Part shown: in pieces, positions 34,429 through 42,989 of the stretch
Position numbering within the stretch: position 1 is the first letter of the stretch
How the letters are laid out: every line of letters begins with the position of its first letter
NCBI GenBank assembly: GCA_019120315.1
Contig: DWVJ01000007.1
Location: forward strand, 1-64,000
Length of the DNA: 64,000 bases
Reading direction: 5' to 3'
Origin: Candidatus Ruminococcus avistercoris
Lineage (GTDB): Bacteria > Bacillota > Clostridia > Lachnospirales > Lachnospiraceae
Program-made: the position numbers and the translations under genes
The notes under the pieces: generated by a model
What the model was told of the DNA's origin: nothing
Database searches by the model: none
Seen by the model: the letters and a program-made list of their open reading frames with translations, nothing else

Positions 34429-34755
34429 TTATTCTTTTCGTAATATTTCTTTCGGCGGCTCAATTTCATTGGCAAGCGTGTGCTCTGTTAACTCCGATAA
34501 ACTTTTTAATTTCCTGTTTATAATTGGACGCATACAATTTGGTACGTGTTCCTGATGCGCTCTGTGTATTGCCACACACTCTTTACAGTTTCCATGATAT
34601 CTGCACGCTTTCTGACAAGGGCAGTGATCCTGACTGGCATATTCTTTTCTGAACTCCGCCGCAAATTCTTCCTGAAGTCTTAAACCTTCCGTTCGGTTTC
34701 CCTTGTGAAACTCCGCCATCGCTGCCCGTTCTTTTTCATTTCCTTCGATTTTCAT
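34429..34755 (-). CDS. Cysteine-rich small protein, function unknown
   Basis: The 108-aa protein has an acidic helical N-terminus, then a cluster CPCQKACRYHGNCKECVAIHRAHQEH and PNCMRP (about 47-78), giving six or more Cys and several His that could bind zinc. The start at 34755 follows AAAGGAGG. It overlaps the 3' end of the GrpB gene by 20 nt, so it is translated with it. I do not recognise a characterised family. Confidence 0.7.
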   Translation of the reverse strand: MKIEGNEKERAAMAEFHKGNRTEGLRLQEEFAAEFRKEYASQDHCPCQKACRYHGNCKECVAIHRAHQEHVPNCMRPIINRKLKSLSELTEHTLANEIEPPKEILRKE

Positions 34756-35335
34756 CTGCTGCCTCCTTTGTGAATTTAAATCCAACTGATCCTTTTGATG
34801 CCGTATCGTTTCCTTTTTCTTTCTCATATTGTTCCAGAGCCCGTTTTTCTATTTCTTGTACAAATTCCTCTTTCCCGTCACAATAACCATTTATATCATA
34901 AGGGAATCTTTTGGCAAGCGATCTTTTTAACTTTTCATATTTTTCGCGTTCCTTTTTGTGAGTGCGCATATAATCCCGAAACGCAAGATGCCGTCGGATA
35001 TTGCAGGAATCCTCCATCTGAAAAATATGTATCTGATGCGTTCGTTCATCACCGCCCTTGCGAAGATAACGCCTGCCGGACATTCCAAACTCTCCGAGAT
35101 ACTCATACCCAATTTCAGAAAAATCTGCTGAAACGGCATCGACTCTTTCAAGACTTTTTACCACTGCCATAATATCAATGATCGGCTTTGCCGCAAGCTC
35201 CGGTACAGAAGTGCTTCCGATATGATAGATCGCCGTACAGTTCTCTTTCAGAATTGCCATTATTTTTTCTTTTTCCCTCTCATATTTTAACGGCCATTGT
35301 GGACTATATTCCACAACTGTTATATGCTGCCGCAT
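34736..35335 (-). CDS. GrpB/UPF0157 nucleotidyltransferase-fold protein
   Basis: The 199-aa protein contains WPLKYEREKEKI and the family motif HIGSTSVPELAAKPIIDIMAVV (about 38-59), with the GS and D-x-D residues of the nucleotidyltransferase fold. The ATG at 35335 follows GGAGGG by 6 nt. The substrate is unknown; GrpB-like proteins are common in accessory regions and have sometimes been linked to CoA or adenylyl transfer. It overlaps the Cys-rich gene. Confidence 0.85.
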   Translation of the reverse strand: MRQHITVVEYSPQWPLKYEREKEKIMAILKENCTAIYHIGSTSVPELAAKPIIDIMAVVKSLERVDAVSADFSEIGYEYLGEFGMSGRRYLRKGGDERTHQIHIFQMEDSCNIRRHLAFRDYMRTHKKEREKYEKLKRSLAKRFPYDINGYCDGKEEFVQEIEKRALEQYEKEKGNDTASKGSVGFKFTKEAADENRRK

Positions 35336-35364
35336 CTGCATCCCTCCATATTTCTATAAAAAGC

Positions 35365-35583
35365 TCAAGGTTCTTTCCGGCTGTTTCTTTTCAAATCGTC
35401 AGAAAAGCACTGAGCCGTGTTTTTCGACCCAGCGCTTACTACTGTCACACTTTCTCTCTGTAATTCTCTAATTGATGGAAAATCCCTGTTACATATACAA
35501 AAGTTCCCTCTATCCGGAACATGATATACAAGATTATCCAGAAGTCCTTCTGTTTTTTCAGTAATGATCAGTTTATAAGCCAT
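35365..35583 (-). pseudogene. Truncated ParE/RelE-type toxin
   Basis: The first 21 residues, AYKLIITEKTEGLLDNLVYH, match the start of ParE-family toxins. The remaining 50 residues (PDRGNFCICNRDFPS.. onward) do not look like ParE and lack its catalytic core. It overlaps the Phd-like antitoxin end by 11 nt, the usual antitoxin-toxin order, so this is a decayed module. Confidence 0.6.
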
Positions 35584-35854
35584 ACCGTTCTCTCATAGAT
35601 GAAAGAGATTTTCTTGCATCCTTTACCTTTCCCTCTTTGATCTGTCTCTCCGAAATCGCGATATCTTCATACATTTTTATCTGCTTCATCGTGTTTTCAT
35701 AATTTTCCATGCTCATGATAACCATATCACCATACCCTATTTTATATCCCATTTTATCCTGCATATCTGAAAGTAAAGTTTTGTTTTGGCACAGAAAAAG
35801 GGGCGTATCCACTTTCGGACACATCCTTTGTTTCCATTTACTGCTTCTTCTCAC
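35573..35854 (-). pseudogene. Phd/YefM-type antitoxin remnant
   Basis: The C-terminal 55 residues, from GYGDMVIMSMENYENTMKQ to SLSSMRERYGL, match Phd/YefM antitoxins. The N-terminal 38 residues (MRRSSKWKQRMCPKVDTP..) lack the Phd DNA-binding start and show no binding site. The frame begins inside the partner gene's 3' end. It is likely a fusion scar. The toxin-neutralising tail may still be intact. Confidence 0.55.
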
Positions 35855-36326
35855 TTTTCATAATATCCCGCATAATTTTCACACCTCTTGCGGTCAAATC
35901 TTTTTCATTTACTCCCCTGGCCTCTAAAATTCTCTCGATCGCCTGTGCAGGATCAAGAGAATGGTACGGATAATAAAGAGCGCGGAGTTCTTTCGGCTTA
36001 ATAAATTTATATATTTGCTTACTTGTTTTCTGATATGTGCAGGACCAATAACGATAAAGATATCCAATCCAATATAGTTCTGCTTCGGAATATTTCTCTT
36101 TGCCGTAAGAACTTTCACCAAACTCCATTTCTATTTCCTGAAAGATCTGACTGACATCGCATGCTTCAAATAAGAATCCGCCAAGGTCCATACGCTGTGC
36201 CACCTGAGAATTCATAAATCTTCTCATAAATATAGGCGAACTGCAATTTGTTTCTTTTACAGAGGCAGAAAATACTTCCGCCTGTATTTTACATAATTTC
36301 AAGCCAATTTCATCAATTTTTTTCAT
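35838..36326 (-). CDS. 162-aa partner of the HTH-DUF3990 protein, candidate antitoxin
   Basis: The soluble 162-aa protein is rich in aromatic and charged residues: YWIGYLYRYWSCTYQKTSKQIYKFI and LYYPYHSLDPAQAIERILEARG are notable. Its ATG overlaps the stop of the HTH-DUF3990 gene by 4 nt (ATGA) and GAGGATATTTTGG precedes it, so the two are co-translated. I know no characterised function. The pairing with an ADP-ribosyltransferase-like protein suggests an antitoxin or modified substrate, but this is inference. Confidence 0.65.
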   Translation of the reverse strand: MKKIDEIGLKLCKIQAEVFSASVKETNCSSPIFMRRFMNSQVAQRMDLGGFLFEACDVSQIFQEIEMEFGESSYGKEKYSEAELYWIGYLYRYWSCTYQKTSKQIYKFIKPKELRALYYPYHSLDPAQAIERILEARGVNEKDLTARGVKIMRDIMKSEKKQ

Positions 36327-37180
36327 TCCAAAATATCCTCTATATATTTACCCTGACCTCTATACTGCTTACGGGCAATTTTTACCTTATCGTTTCCTAT
36401 GCGTGATTCTTCCCGTTTATAGGAGAGATAATACTTCTTTTCGTCAGGTGCCAAATAGCAATGGCGTAATATTTGCAACTGGCTCAACGCCTTATCCGTA
36501 ACAAATACATATTGATTGCCAAGATTGGTTGCGGAAAGACAATGCTGACATTGCACATCCGTAATTTCTCCATCAATAAAACTGTCAATAATTTCAAACA
36601 TTCGGTTGTCCGCGATCGGAGCAATAATATAATCAACATTTTCGAGCTTTGTAAGCAACTTTTGTATAACAGGATGGTCTGCATACTCCGTTAATTTATT
36701 TCGGAAAAATGCAATAAGCAACATCCAATCCCTGTCAACATTTAACTGCGTATAACTCAAATTGGTTTTATCAAACTCCAAAATATAAAGTGATGATTCT
36801 GGATAATTGGCAACAAACATAGCAGATTGTTCCAGACTTTCACCACAATAAAACCCTTTGCCAAAATCATTGGTACTTTTTGATTTTTCAATTGAAATCT
36901 GCCCGTCGATGTATGTTTTAGCGCCATGAAAAAGTATGACGGAATTGCCCTTGCAATCCTCTTTAAACAATTGCTCTTTTATTTTGTTAAACCGGATACC
37001 TTTGCCAAAAGCAAAGTTGTAAAAAGCATTCAGGTTGGAGGAAGAAACCTGCTCCTCATTTTTTCTCCACCGGGAAATTGTTGTCGGCGTAATACCAATA
37101 GACTCTGCAAGATCCTTCGCGGTTATATCCAACAATTCCATTACAATTTCAATATCTATACTTAGTGCAAAATCATTCAT
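36323..37180 (-). CDS. HTH domain fused to DUF3990 (ADP-ribosyltransferase-like) toxin candidate
   Basis: In this 285-aa protein, residues 1-60 are an XRE-like helix-turn-helix (IVMELLDITAKDLAESIGITPTTISRWRKN). From about 75 on is DUF3990, with FHGAK (H), STNDFGKGFYC (Y) and a late QYVFVTDKALSQL, the layout of H-Y-E ADP-ribosyltransferase relatives. The ATG at 37180 follows AGAGGAG. Antitoxin-like DNA binding and toxin-like catalysis in one chain, followed by a coupled 162-aa gene, suggest a self-regulating toxin system. Activity is not demonstrated. Confidence 0.75.
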   Translation of the reverse strand: MNDFALSIDIEIVMELLDITAKDLAESIGITPTTISRWRKNEEQVSSSNLNAFYNFAFGKGIRFNKIKEQLFKEDCKGNSVILFHGAKTYIDGQISIEKSKSTNDFGKGFYCGESLEQSAMFVANYPESSLYILEFDKTNLSYTQLNVDRDWMLLIAFFRNKLTEYADHPVIQKLLTKLENVDYIIAPIADNRMFEIIDSFIDGEITDVQCQHCLSATNLGNQYVFVTDKALSQLQILRHCYLAPDEKKYYLSYKREESRIGNDKVKIARKQYRGQGKYIEDILE

Positions 37181-37211
37181 AATAAACGCTCCTCTTGCAT
37201 TTTGCAAACTT

Positions 37212-37270
37212 ATTATAACAAATGTTGATAAGAACTTCAATTGTTTTAAAACTTGTTTTCAACATATGTT
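37212..37270 (-). promoter_or_regulatory. Promoter and twin operators of the HTH-DUF3990 gene
   Basis: The minus strand reads TTGAAG (37240-37235), 17 nt, TATAAT (37217-37212). AACAAATGTT (37217-37226) lies in the spacer next to the -10, and a perfect palindrome AACATATGTT (37261-37270) lies 44 bp upstream. The two copies fit binding by the encoded HTH. Confidence 0.55.
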
Positions 37271-37290
37271 TATATAAAGATAGCTCTTTG

Positions 37291-39792
37291 TTATGAAAGA
37301 CGCACCCGCTCCATCACGCTTCCTTTCCCCGTCATATATTTCCCGGCAGCCAGCGGAATCAGAATACACACCAGAATCAGGAATGCTGTCATCACCGCTG
37401 CCGGCCAGAAAGGCACGGAAAAAGGTACCATCATATAGTTCATGGACTGATACACCAGATAGGTGATCCCCAGCCCCAGTGTCGCGGTGAGAAGCAGCGA
37501 TCCTGCCGCGTACAAAAGTCCTTCCGTCACAAGCATCCGGTTCCTCTGCCGGTCCGTCATGCCGATGCTTTCCAGAATGGCAAGCTCTCTCTGACGGCTC
37601 TGGATGTTCCCGGTCACGGTATTGATGTAATTCAAAATCCCTATGAGAGCCAGGATAAGGGCGATGCCAAGCCCCACTTCCCGCATATTCCCCTGGGCAC
37701 GTTTTACCTCCTGCATGGTTTCCAGCTTGGAATCCCAGGAAAGAGCATTGCCATCCGGGTTGCTCTGCACCAGCGCAAGCACTTCGTGTTCCGTGTTTTC
37801 ATCATATTCCTTCGTATATCTTACCCCGATCTTGCAGATCCGGGGGTTTTCCACAAAATCCCGAACCACGGACTCGCTTACGATGATGGTGGGCAAAGTT
37901 CCCAGCATGGGGCCGGTATAATACCCCTCGTCTGTGAATCCGGCGATCTCAAAGGTGCGGGTATTCCCTCTGTCCCCGTATTCTGCGCAGGTCACCTGCT
38001 TTCCCTCCAGTTTTTCCATCGTAAGCTCCACCCCGTTTCGATAGAGGACGCAGCTCTTTCCGGACAGAAAAGCTTCCCGGTCCAGTGTGGTATCTGTCAC
38101 TTCCTGCAGATAGGGGAACTCCTCCTCGCTGATTCCCAGAATGACAGAACCGAAATTTTCCGGATACTGCTGATATTCACTCCGATCCTCCTCGTAGGGG
38201 ATCATCATCCATTTATCATAGAATTCTTCCATCCACTGATCTGCGAAATCCGGCTCCCAGGGAACCGTAATCTGCCCGTACAGCAGAGGATAAACCGCCG
38301 AAACTCCATCCAGACGACTCAGTTCTTCCATAAACGAAGCGCTCAGAATATCCCGGTGCTCTTCCTCATCTTCCTTTCGCAGAGAATCATTGGTAATGGT
38401 GATATCGTTATTCATGTGATTGGTCACAATCGTCCTGGCCGCCTGGCTTTCCAGCAGTGTACTGATACACAGGAAGACCGACAGGCCGGCCGCCAGAGAC
38501 GTCATGATCACCAGAGATTTCTTTTTATCCTTCCAGATCTGATCCCAAGCCAGGCGAAACAGCAGTCCGCCTTTTCTTCTTTTACGGCCGCCGGTCTTCC
38601 CCTGCGCCGGCCGGTATCCTGCCGCCTCCAGCGGGGAGATGGATACCGCCAGCTTCACAGGTTTGCGGCTTCCCAGGTAAATCGTCAGCACCGCCAGCGC
38701 TACTGTCAGGAGCAGTACCATCGGATGCAGGGAAATCTGTATTTCACCCGCTTCCTTTGCACGGATTCCAAGAGCGCGGATCACCGATGGAAATAAAAAG
38801 AAAGAGACAAGACTCCCCATTATGAGTCCGCACACAATCCCTCCGCAGCCAAGGATCGTCATCTGTCTGCGGATCAGGCGCCGGATCTGCCGCCCGGTCA
38901 TTCCCACCGTCTGAAGCAGACCATAATACCGCACATTTCCCGCCACCGACAGATAGAGGATGTTGTAAATCAGCAGATAAGCGCACAGGCAAGTCACCAA
39001 TACCAGTCCGCACAGTCCAAAGAAGATGGGCAGGGAATAGCCCAGGTCACCGGTAAAGAACACCGCCTGCTGCTTCCCCAGATCCATGCTTTCGATAAAC
39101 GCTTCCTGTTCGCCCTTCGTCATGATCACTCTATCAAAATCCAGATGGTACCTGCCGCAGGTCACCTTAGAGATATCGCAGCCGGATTTCCGGTAAAATG
39201 TTTCTGACACGTAAAAGGCCGACTTGGTGCCATACCCTTCCCATATCCCAGAGATCTCAAATTCTTTATCCAGGAGGTTCCCGTCTCCGTCCCGGTACCT
39301 GGCGCGGAAACGATCCCCGACGGTCAGCCCCGCAAGCCCAGCTTTTTCCAGGCCTTCTTCCGTCACCATAACCTGGTTTTCCTCCCGGGGATACGTCCCT
39401 TTCACCCATTCCCTGGCAGGAGCCATCATCTCATCCCATAAGACCGGATCACACCAGATACAGGCTGCCTCCACCGTGTCGTCCCCCTGGGTGGCTTCCA
39501 GATAGCCGCTCAGGGCGAGAATCCCCACTCTGCGGATATCCGGATCATTTTCACACTTTTCCCGCTGCTCCGGTGTAATCCCATACATGACAGCGTCATA
39601 CTCCCCGCCGTTCAGCCGGATATTCTGAACCTTCTGCATCTGAAAATAAGTAATCCCCACCGTAAAAATAGAAAACAGCATAAAGGACGCCAGCACGATG
39701 GAGAGAAAGATAATCAGATTCCGTCCCCGGTTATGCTTCAGGGAGCCCGCCGCCATGCGGTCAATGACCTTCCGGTTATTATTCGCCAGCAT
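37291..39792 (-). CDS. FtsX-type ABC transporter permease, module 2
   Basis: The 833-aa protein is the same length as the permease at 28680. It has an N-terminal helix, a large extracellular region, an FtsX domain around 260-390 (VRYYGLLQTVGMTGRQIRRLIRRQ) and a C-terminal FtsX domain (QRELAILESIGMTDRQRNRMLVTEG). The ATG at 39792 follows GGGAGGTGATT; a frame extension upstream has no site. It overlaps the ATPase end by 14 nt. Likely peptide-antibiotic sensing or export; ligand unknown. Confidence 0.88.
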   Translation of the reverse strand: MLANNNRKVIDRMAAGSLKHNRGRNLIIFLSIVLASFMLFSIFTVGITYFQMQKVQNIRLNGGEYDAVMYGITPEQREKCENDPDIRRVGILALSGYLEATQGDDTVEAACIWCDPVLWDEMMAPAREWVKGTYPREENQVMVTEEGLEKAGLAGLTVGDRFRARYRDGDGNLLDKEFEISGIWEGYGTKSAFYVSETFYRKSGCDISKVTCGRYHLDFDRVIMTKGEQEAFIESMDLGKQQAVFFTGDLGYSLPIFFGLCGLVLVTCLCAYLLIYNILYLSVAGNVRYYGLLQTVGMTGRQIRRLIRRQMTILGCGGIVCGLIMGSLVSFFLFPSVIRALGIRAKEAGEIQISLHPMVLLLTVALAVLTIYLGSRKPVKLAVSISPLEAAGYRPAQGKTGGRKRRKGGLLFRLAWDQIWKDKKKSLVIMTSLAAGLSVFLCISTLLESQAARTIVTNHMNNDITITNDSLRKEDEEEHRDILSASFMEELSRLDGVSAVYPLLYGQITVPWEPDFADQWMEEFYDKWMMIPYEEDRSEYQQYPENFGSVILGISEEEFPYLQEVTDTTLDREAFLSGKSCVLYRNGVELTMEKLEGKQVTCAEYGDRGNTRTFEIAGFTDEGYYTGPMLGTLPTIIVSESVVRDFVENPRICKIGVRYTKEYDENTEHEVLALVQSNPDGNALSWDSKLETMQEVKRAQGNMREVGLGIALILALIGILNYINTVTGNIQSRQRELAILESIGMTDRQRNRMLVTEGLLYAAGSLLLTATLGLGITYLVYQSMNYMMVPFSVPFWPAAVMTAFLILVCILIPLAAGKYMTGKGSVMERVRLS

Positions 39793-40501
39793 ACGAATCA
39801 CCTCCCTTTGTTCCGGGCGCCGTATCTTTTGAACCCACGATCCGCCCGTCCTCAATATGGACGATTCGGTCCGCCATCTGAGCGATATCCCGGTCATGGG
39901 TAATCAGAATCACCGTCTGCTGGAACTGCTTCGCCGCCACTTTCAAAAGCCCCATCACATCGTGTCCGGAGGCAGTGTCCAGGTTTCCGGTGGGCTCGTC
40001 CGCCAGGATAATGGCAGGTTTTGCCGCCACTGCCCGGGCGATCGCGACCCGCTGCTGCTGACCTCCGGAGAGCATGCCCGGCAGCGCTTCCGTCTTGTCT
40101 GCAATCTGCAAAAGCTCCAGGATTTCCTTTACAAACTCTTTATCAATCCGCTTCCCATCCAGTTCAATGGGCAGAACCACATTTTCATATACGTTAAGGT
40201 CCGGCACCAGGTTATAATTCTGGAACACAAAGCCCACCTTCCTCCTGCGGAAAATCGCCAGCTGCTCCCGGTCCATATCCGAAAGCTTTCGCCCATCTAC
40301 ATACACCTCTCCGGACGTGGGAACGTCAAGACCGCCGATCAGATGAAGCAGCGTACTCTTCCCGCTTCCGGATTTCCCGATGACAGCGATAAACTCCCGT
40401 TCTCTCACATCAAAGTCCACGCGGTCCAGCGCCCTGACCGTATTCTCGCCCAGCCGGTAATATTTCTTCAGATTTTCTGTCCTTACCATGTATTTTTCCA
40501 C
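39779..40501 (-). CDS. ABC transporter ATPase, module 2
   Basis: The 240-aa ATPase is of the MacB/BceA class, with [38 protein letters not shown] and [12 protein letters not shown]. It is very similar to the module 1 ATPase (same Q-loop phrase and order), so the modules are paralogous. GTG at 40501 has AAAGGAGG 8 nt upstream. The alternative ATG at 40489 is less well placed. Confidence 0.93.
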   Translation of the reverse strand: MEKYMVRTENLKKYYRLGENTVRALDRVDFDVREREFIAVIGKSGSGKSTLLHLIGGLDVPTSGEVYVDGRKLSDMDREQLAIFRRRKVGFVFQNYNLVPDLNVYENVVLPIELDGKRIDKEFVKEILELLQIADKTEALPGMLSGGQQQRVAIARAVAAKPAIILADEPTGNLDTASGHDVMGLLKVAAKQFQQTVILITHDRDIAQMADRIVHIEDGRIVGSKDTAPGTKGGDSYAGE

Positions 40502-40569
40502 GTCTCTTACCTCCTTTGTGATCTCATCTTATCTCATAAAAATCACAAACCGGTCTCAACTGGCAAAAA

Positions 40570-41538
40570 TCACGAAACTGTGACACTTCCGGCATTTGGC
40601 AGGAAAATACAAAAATCGGCTCCCCGGCCCGGCCTGGAAGAAACCTCCACGTATCCGCCCTGAAGTTCCGCAATCTTCCGGGTCAGATACAGACCGATCC
40701 CAAGCCCCTCCTGGTTTTGAACTTCCGGTTCCCGGTAAAACCGGGTAAAGATCTGGGCCTGGCGTTCTAAAGAGATCCCCTTCCCGGTGTCGCTCACGTG
40801 GATCTCTGTAAAGATCTCCCTCTTTTGCACGCGAAGCGTTACTTTTCCCCCTTTCGGAGTATATTTCACCGCATTTTCTAATAGATTATAGACCGCTTCC
40901 TCCGTCCATTTCCTGTCATGGGGAAGGAAAAGCCGATTCCTGTGATTTTCCCCTGTGACATCTTCTTCCCCTCCTTCTGCTTCCAGCACGATCCCCTTTT
41001 TCGATGCCGCCGGCACCACCGCCGCCACCGCACCGGCAAGAGTTTCAAAAAGATCCTTCTCTTCTTTGCGGATCTGGATCACCCCGGTTTCCAGCCGGGA
41101 CATTTTTACCAGACTCTGGAACAGGAAATCCAGCCGGTCTGTCTGGTGTTCCAGCTTATCCAGGAATTCCTTTGCCTCCCCGGAAAGCTCCATATCCTTT
41201 AAAATTTCCAGATAAATCTTCTGATTGGCAACGGGCGTTTTTGTCTGGTGAGAGATATCAGAAATCAGCTCTTTCATCTGCTGTTTCCCCCGCAGATTTT
41301 CTTCCGCCTTTGTCTCAAGGACATGAAACACTCTGCCCAGTTTTTCATTTACCTTTCCCAGGAGAGAATCCTGCGCATCCGCAGACTCCTCCGGTTTTCT
41401 TCCCTGAAGGATCTCATCCAGACTGTGCTCCAGTCCGTCGGCAAAATCACAGACGTCCCGTTTAAGCTTTTGCATCCGCCAGACCAGGATCCCTGCCAGC
41501 GCTATGGCACAGACCATAACGATCACTTTCCAATCCAT
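40570..41538 (-). CDS. Sensor histidine kinase, module 2
   Basis: The 322-aa protein has one N-terminal membrane helix (about 4-20) and almost no extracellular part, the intramembrane-sensing layout. The phosphoacceptor is in SDISHQTKTPVANQK (about 115), the N-box LLENAVKYTPKGG and G-box DTGKGISLERQAQIFTRFYREP. It overlaps the response regulator by 16 nt. With so little sensor domain it probably reads the state of the adjacent ABC permease, as BceS does. Confidence 0.9.
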   Translation of the reverse strand: MDWKVIVMVCAIALAGILVWRMQKLKRDVCDFADGLEHSLDEILQGRKPEESADAQDSLLGKVNEKLGRVFHVLETKAEENLRGKQQMKELISDISHQTKTPVANQKIYLEILKDMELSGEAKEFLDKLEHQTDRLDFLFQSLVKMSRLETGVIQIRKEEKDLFETLAGAVAAVVPAASKKGIVLEAEGGEEDVTGENHRNRLFLPHDRKWTEEAVYNLLENAVKYTPKGGKVTLRVQKREIFTEIHVSDTGKGISLERQAQIFTRFYREPEVQNQEGLGIGLYLTRKIAELQGGYVEVSSRPGRGADFCIFLPNAGSVTVS

Positions 41539-42194
41539 TGATACCCCATCCCATATACATTTGAAATATATTTGTGTTCCTCATCCTCGATCTTCCCGCG
41601 AAGGCGGTTCATATTGACGGCCAGCGCATGCTTATCGACAAACTGATTCCCGCCGTCCCACAGACGATCCAGCAGGACGTCATACGTGAGAAGCTGGCCT
41701 TTATAGGCGAGGAATTCCTTTAAGATACGAAACTCCGTGGGCGTCACGGAACAGATTTCTCCCTTTCTTTGAACCCGCGCCTGTGTCAGGTCAATCCGCA
41801 GAAATCCATCGTCAAAGGCAGCTCCCTTTTCTTCCCTGGTCCGCTTTAAAATCACATCGATTTTCTTTTGCAGGATCTTCATGGAGAATGGTTTGGTCAC
41901 ATAATCCTCCGCGCCCAGCTCATACCCTCTCAGTGCGTCCTCTTCCAGATCCCTGGCTGTCAAAAACAATACCGGCGCCTGGGAACGCTCCCGAACCCAG
42001 CGGCAGAAAGAAAAACCTTCCCCATCCGGCAGATTCACGTCCAGCAGGATCAGATCCGCCTCCTGTTCTTCCCAGGCAGCCTTCCCCTCGGCTATGGAAT
42101 GAACCGACACCGTCCCATATCCATTTTTCTCCAGAAAGTAAGAGATCCCCTGATTCATCTCCCAGTCGTCTTCCACGATCAGTATCCGATACAT
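41523..42194 (-). CDS. OmpR-family response regulator, module 2
   Basis: The 223-aa protein has a receiver with D9, D10, phosphoacceptor D52 (LDVNLPDGEG) and K in DYVTKPFSMK, then a winged helix ending VYGMGYQWIGK. It is first in the module RR-HK-ATPase-permease. The receivers of both modules begin with the same spacing, which supports duplication. Confidence 0.93.
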   Translation of the reverse strand: MYRILIVEDDWEMNQGISYFLEKNGYGTVSVHSIAEGKAAWEEQEADLILLDVNLPDGEGFSFCRWVRERSQAPVLFLTARDLEEDALRGYELGAEDYVTKPFSMKILQKKIDVILKRTREEKGAAFDDGFLRIDLTQARVQRKGEICSVTPTEFRILKEFLAYKGQLLTYDVLLDRLWDGGNQFVDKHALAVNMNRLRGKIEDEEHKYISNVYGMGYQWIGK

Positions 42195-42202
42195 CTTTCC
42201 TC

Positions 42203-42715
42203 CTAATCAATTCCAAATTCCCTGGCGTACCTCAGTGTTCCATTTAACAATGGAGCGGCAGCATTTAATTTTATCGCCATAAAATTTTCCTCTGCAACAT
42301 CAAAGGGCGGCCTTATCCCAAACTGATTTGCCGGAACATATCCAAAACGTGGATAGTAATTTTCACTTCCCAGCACAACAGAATAGGAATATCCCAACTC
42401 CTTTCCGATTCGATGACCTTCCTTTACCAAAGCAGTCCCGATACCTTTTCTCTGATATTCCGGCAGTACAGAAAGCGGCGCCAATGCCAAAACCTTCTGT
42501 TCCCCGACTTTTGCCTCTGTAAAAAGAACATGGCCGACGACCGTTCCGTCAACCTCTGCAACGAGAGACAACTCTGGAAGATAGGCTTCGCTTTCCCGAA
42601 GCATTGCTGCCAAATCCTGCTCTTTCCCATCTGCATGTTCCGCTTTCAAAAATGATGTTTTAATCACCTCATATATTATGTCATGATCCGTTAATCTTTC
42701 TTGCCTTATTACCAT
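42203..42715 (-). CDS. GNAT N-acetyltransferase
   Basis: The 170-aa protein has the GNAT core LALAPLSVLPEYQRKGIGTALVKEGHRIGKELGY (about 78-111), including the Q/R-x-x-G-x-G/A acetyl-CoA loop, and a C-terminal YYPRFGYVPANQFGI. It resembles YhbS-type acetyltransferases. It ends 9 bp before the response-regulator start and may share its transcript. The substrate is unknown. Confidence 0.9.
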   Translation of the reverse strand: MVIRQERLTDHDIIYEVIKTSFLKAEHADGKEQDLAAMLRESEAYLPELSLVAEVDGTVVGHVLFTEAKVGEQKVLALAPLSVLPEYQRKGIGTALVKEGHRIGKELGYSYSVVLGSENYYPRFGYVPANQFGIRPPFDVAEENFMAIKLNAAAPLLNGTLRYAREFGID

Positions 42716-42989
42716 GATTTCCCCCTTAAGCCTCTGATTACATTCCCTTTACATAAGTGTGCTTCGCCTTAAAATAGCACCGGAACAGACAGTTGTCAAT
42801 ACTACAGCCGAGACAGTCTCCCTTTTCGCCGAGCGGCATAGTATCCTTTTGGTAACTATACCACAATAAAGTGCTTACTTTACGATCAAAACCTGCCGGC
42901 CTATAATATAGCCAAGAGTTAAGGAAAACGGTCGGCCTGGAGCTCAAAACAGAAATTTCATTCAGTATATTAACAGGAGGAATACAGAG
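42716..42989. other. Intergenic region with rightward promoter
   Basis: TTTACG (42879-42884), 17 nt and TATAAT (42902-42907) drive the oxidoreductase gene at 42990. A 69-codon minus-strand frame at 42738-42947 has no recognisable content or start site and is not called. Confidence 0.5.

Noticed and set aside
42738-42947. 69-codon minus-strand frame
   Set aside because: No ribosome binding site, no recognisable content, and it lies over the rightward promoter for 42990.
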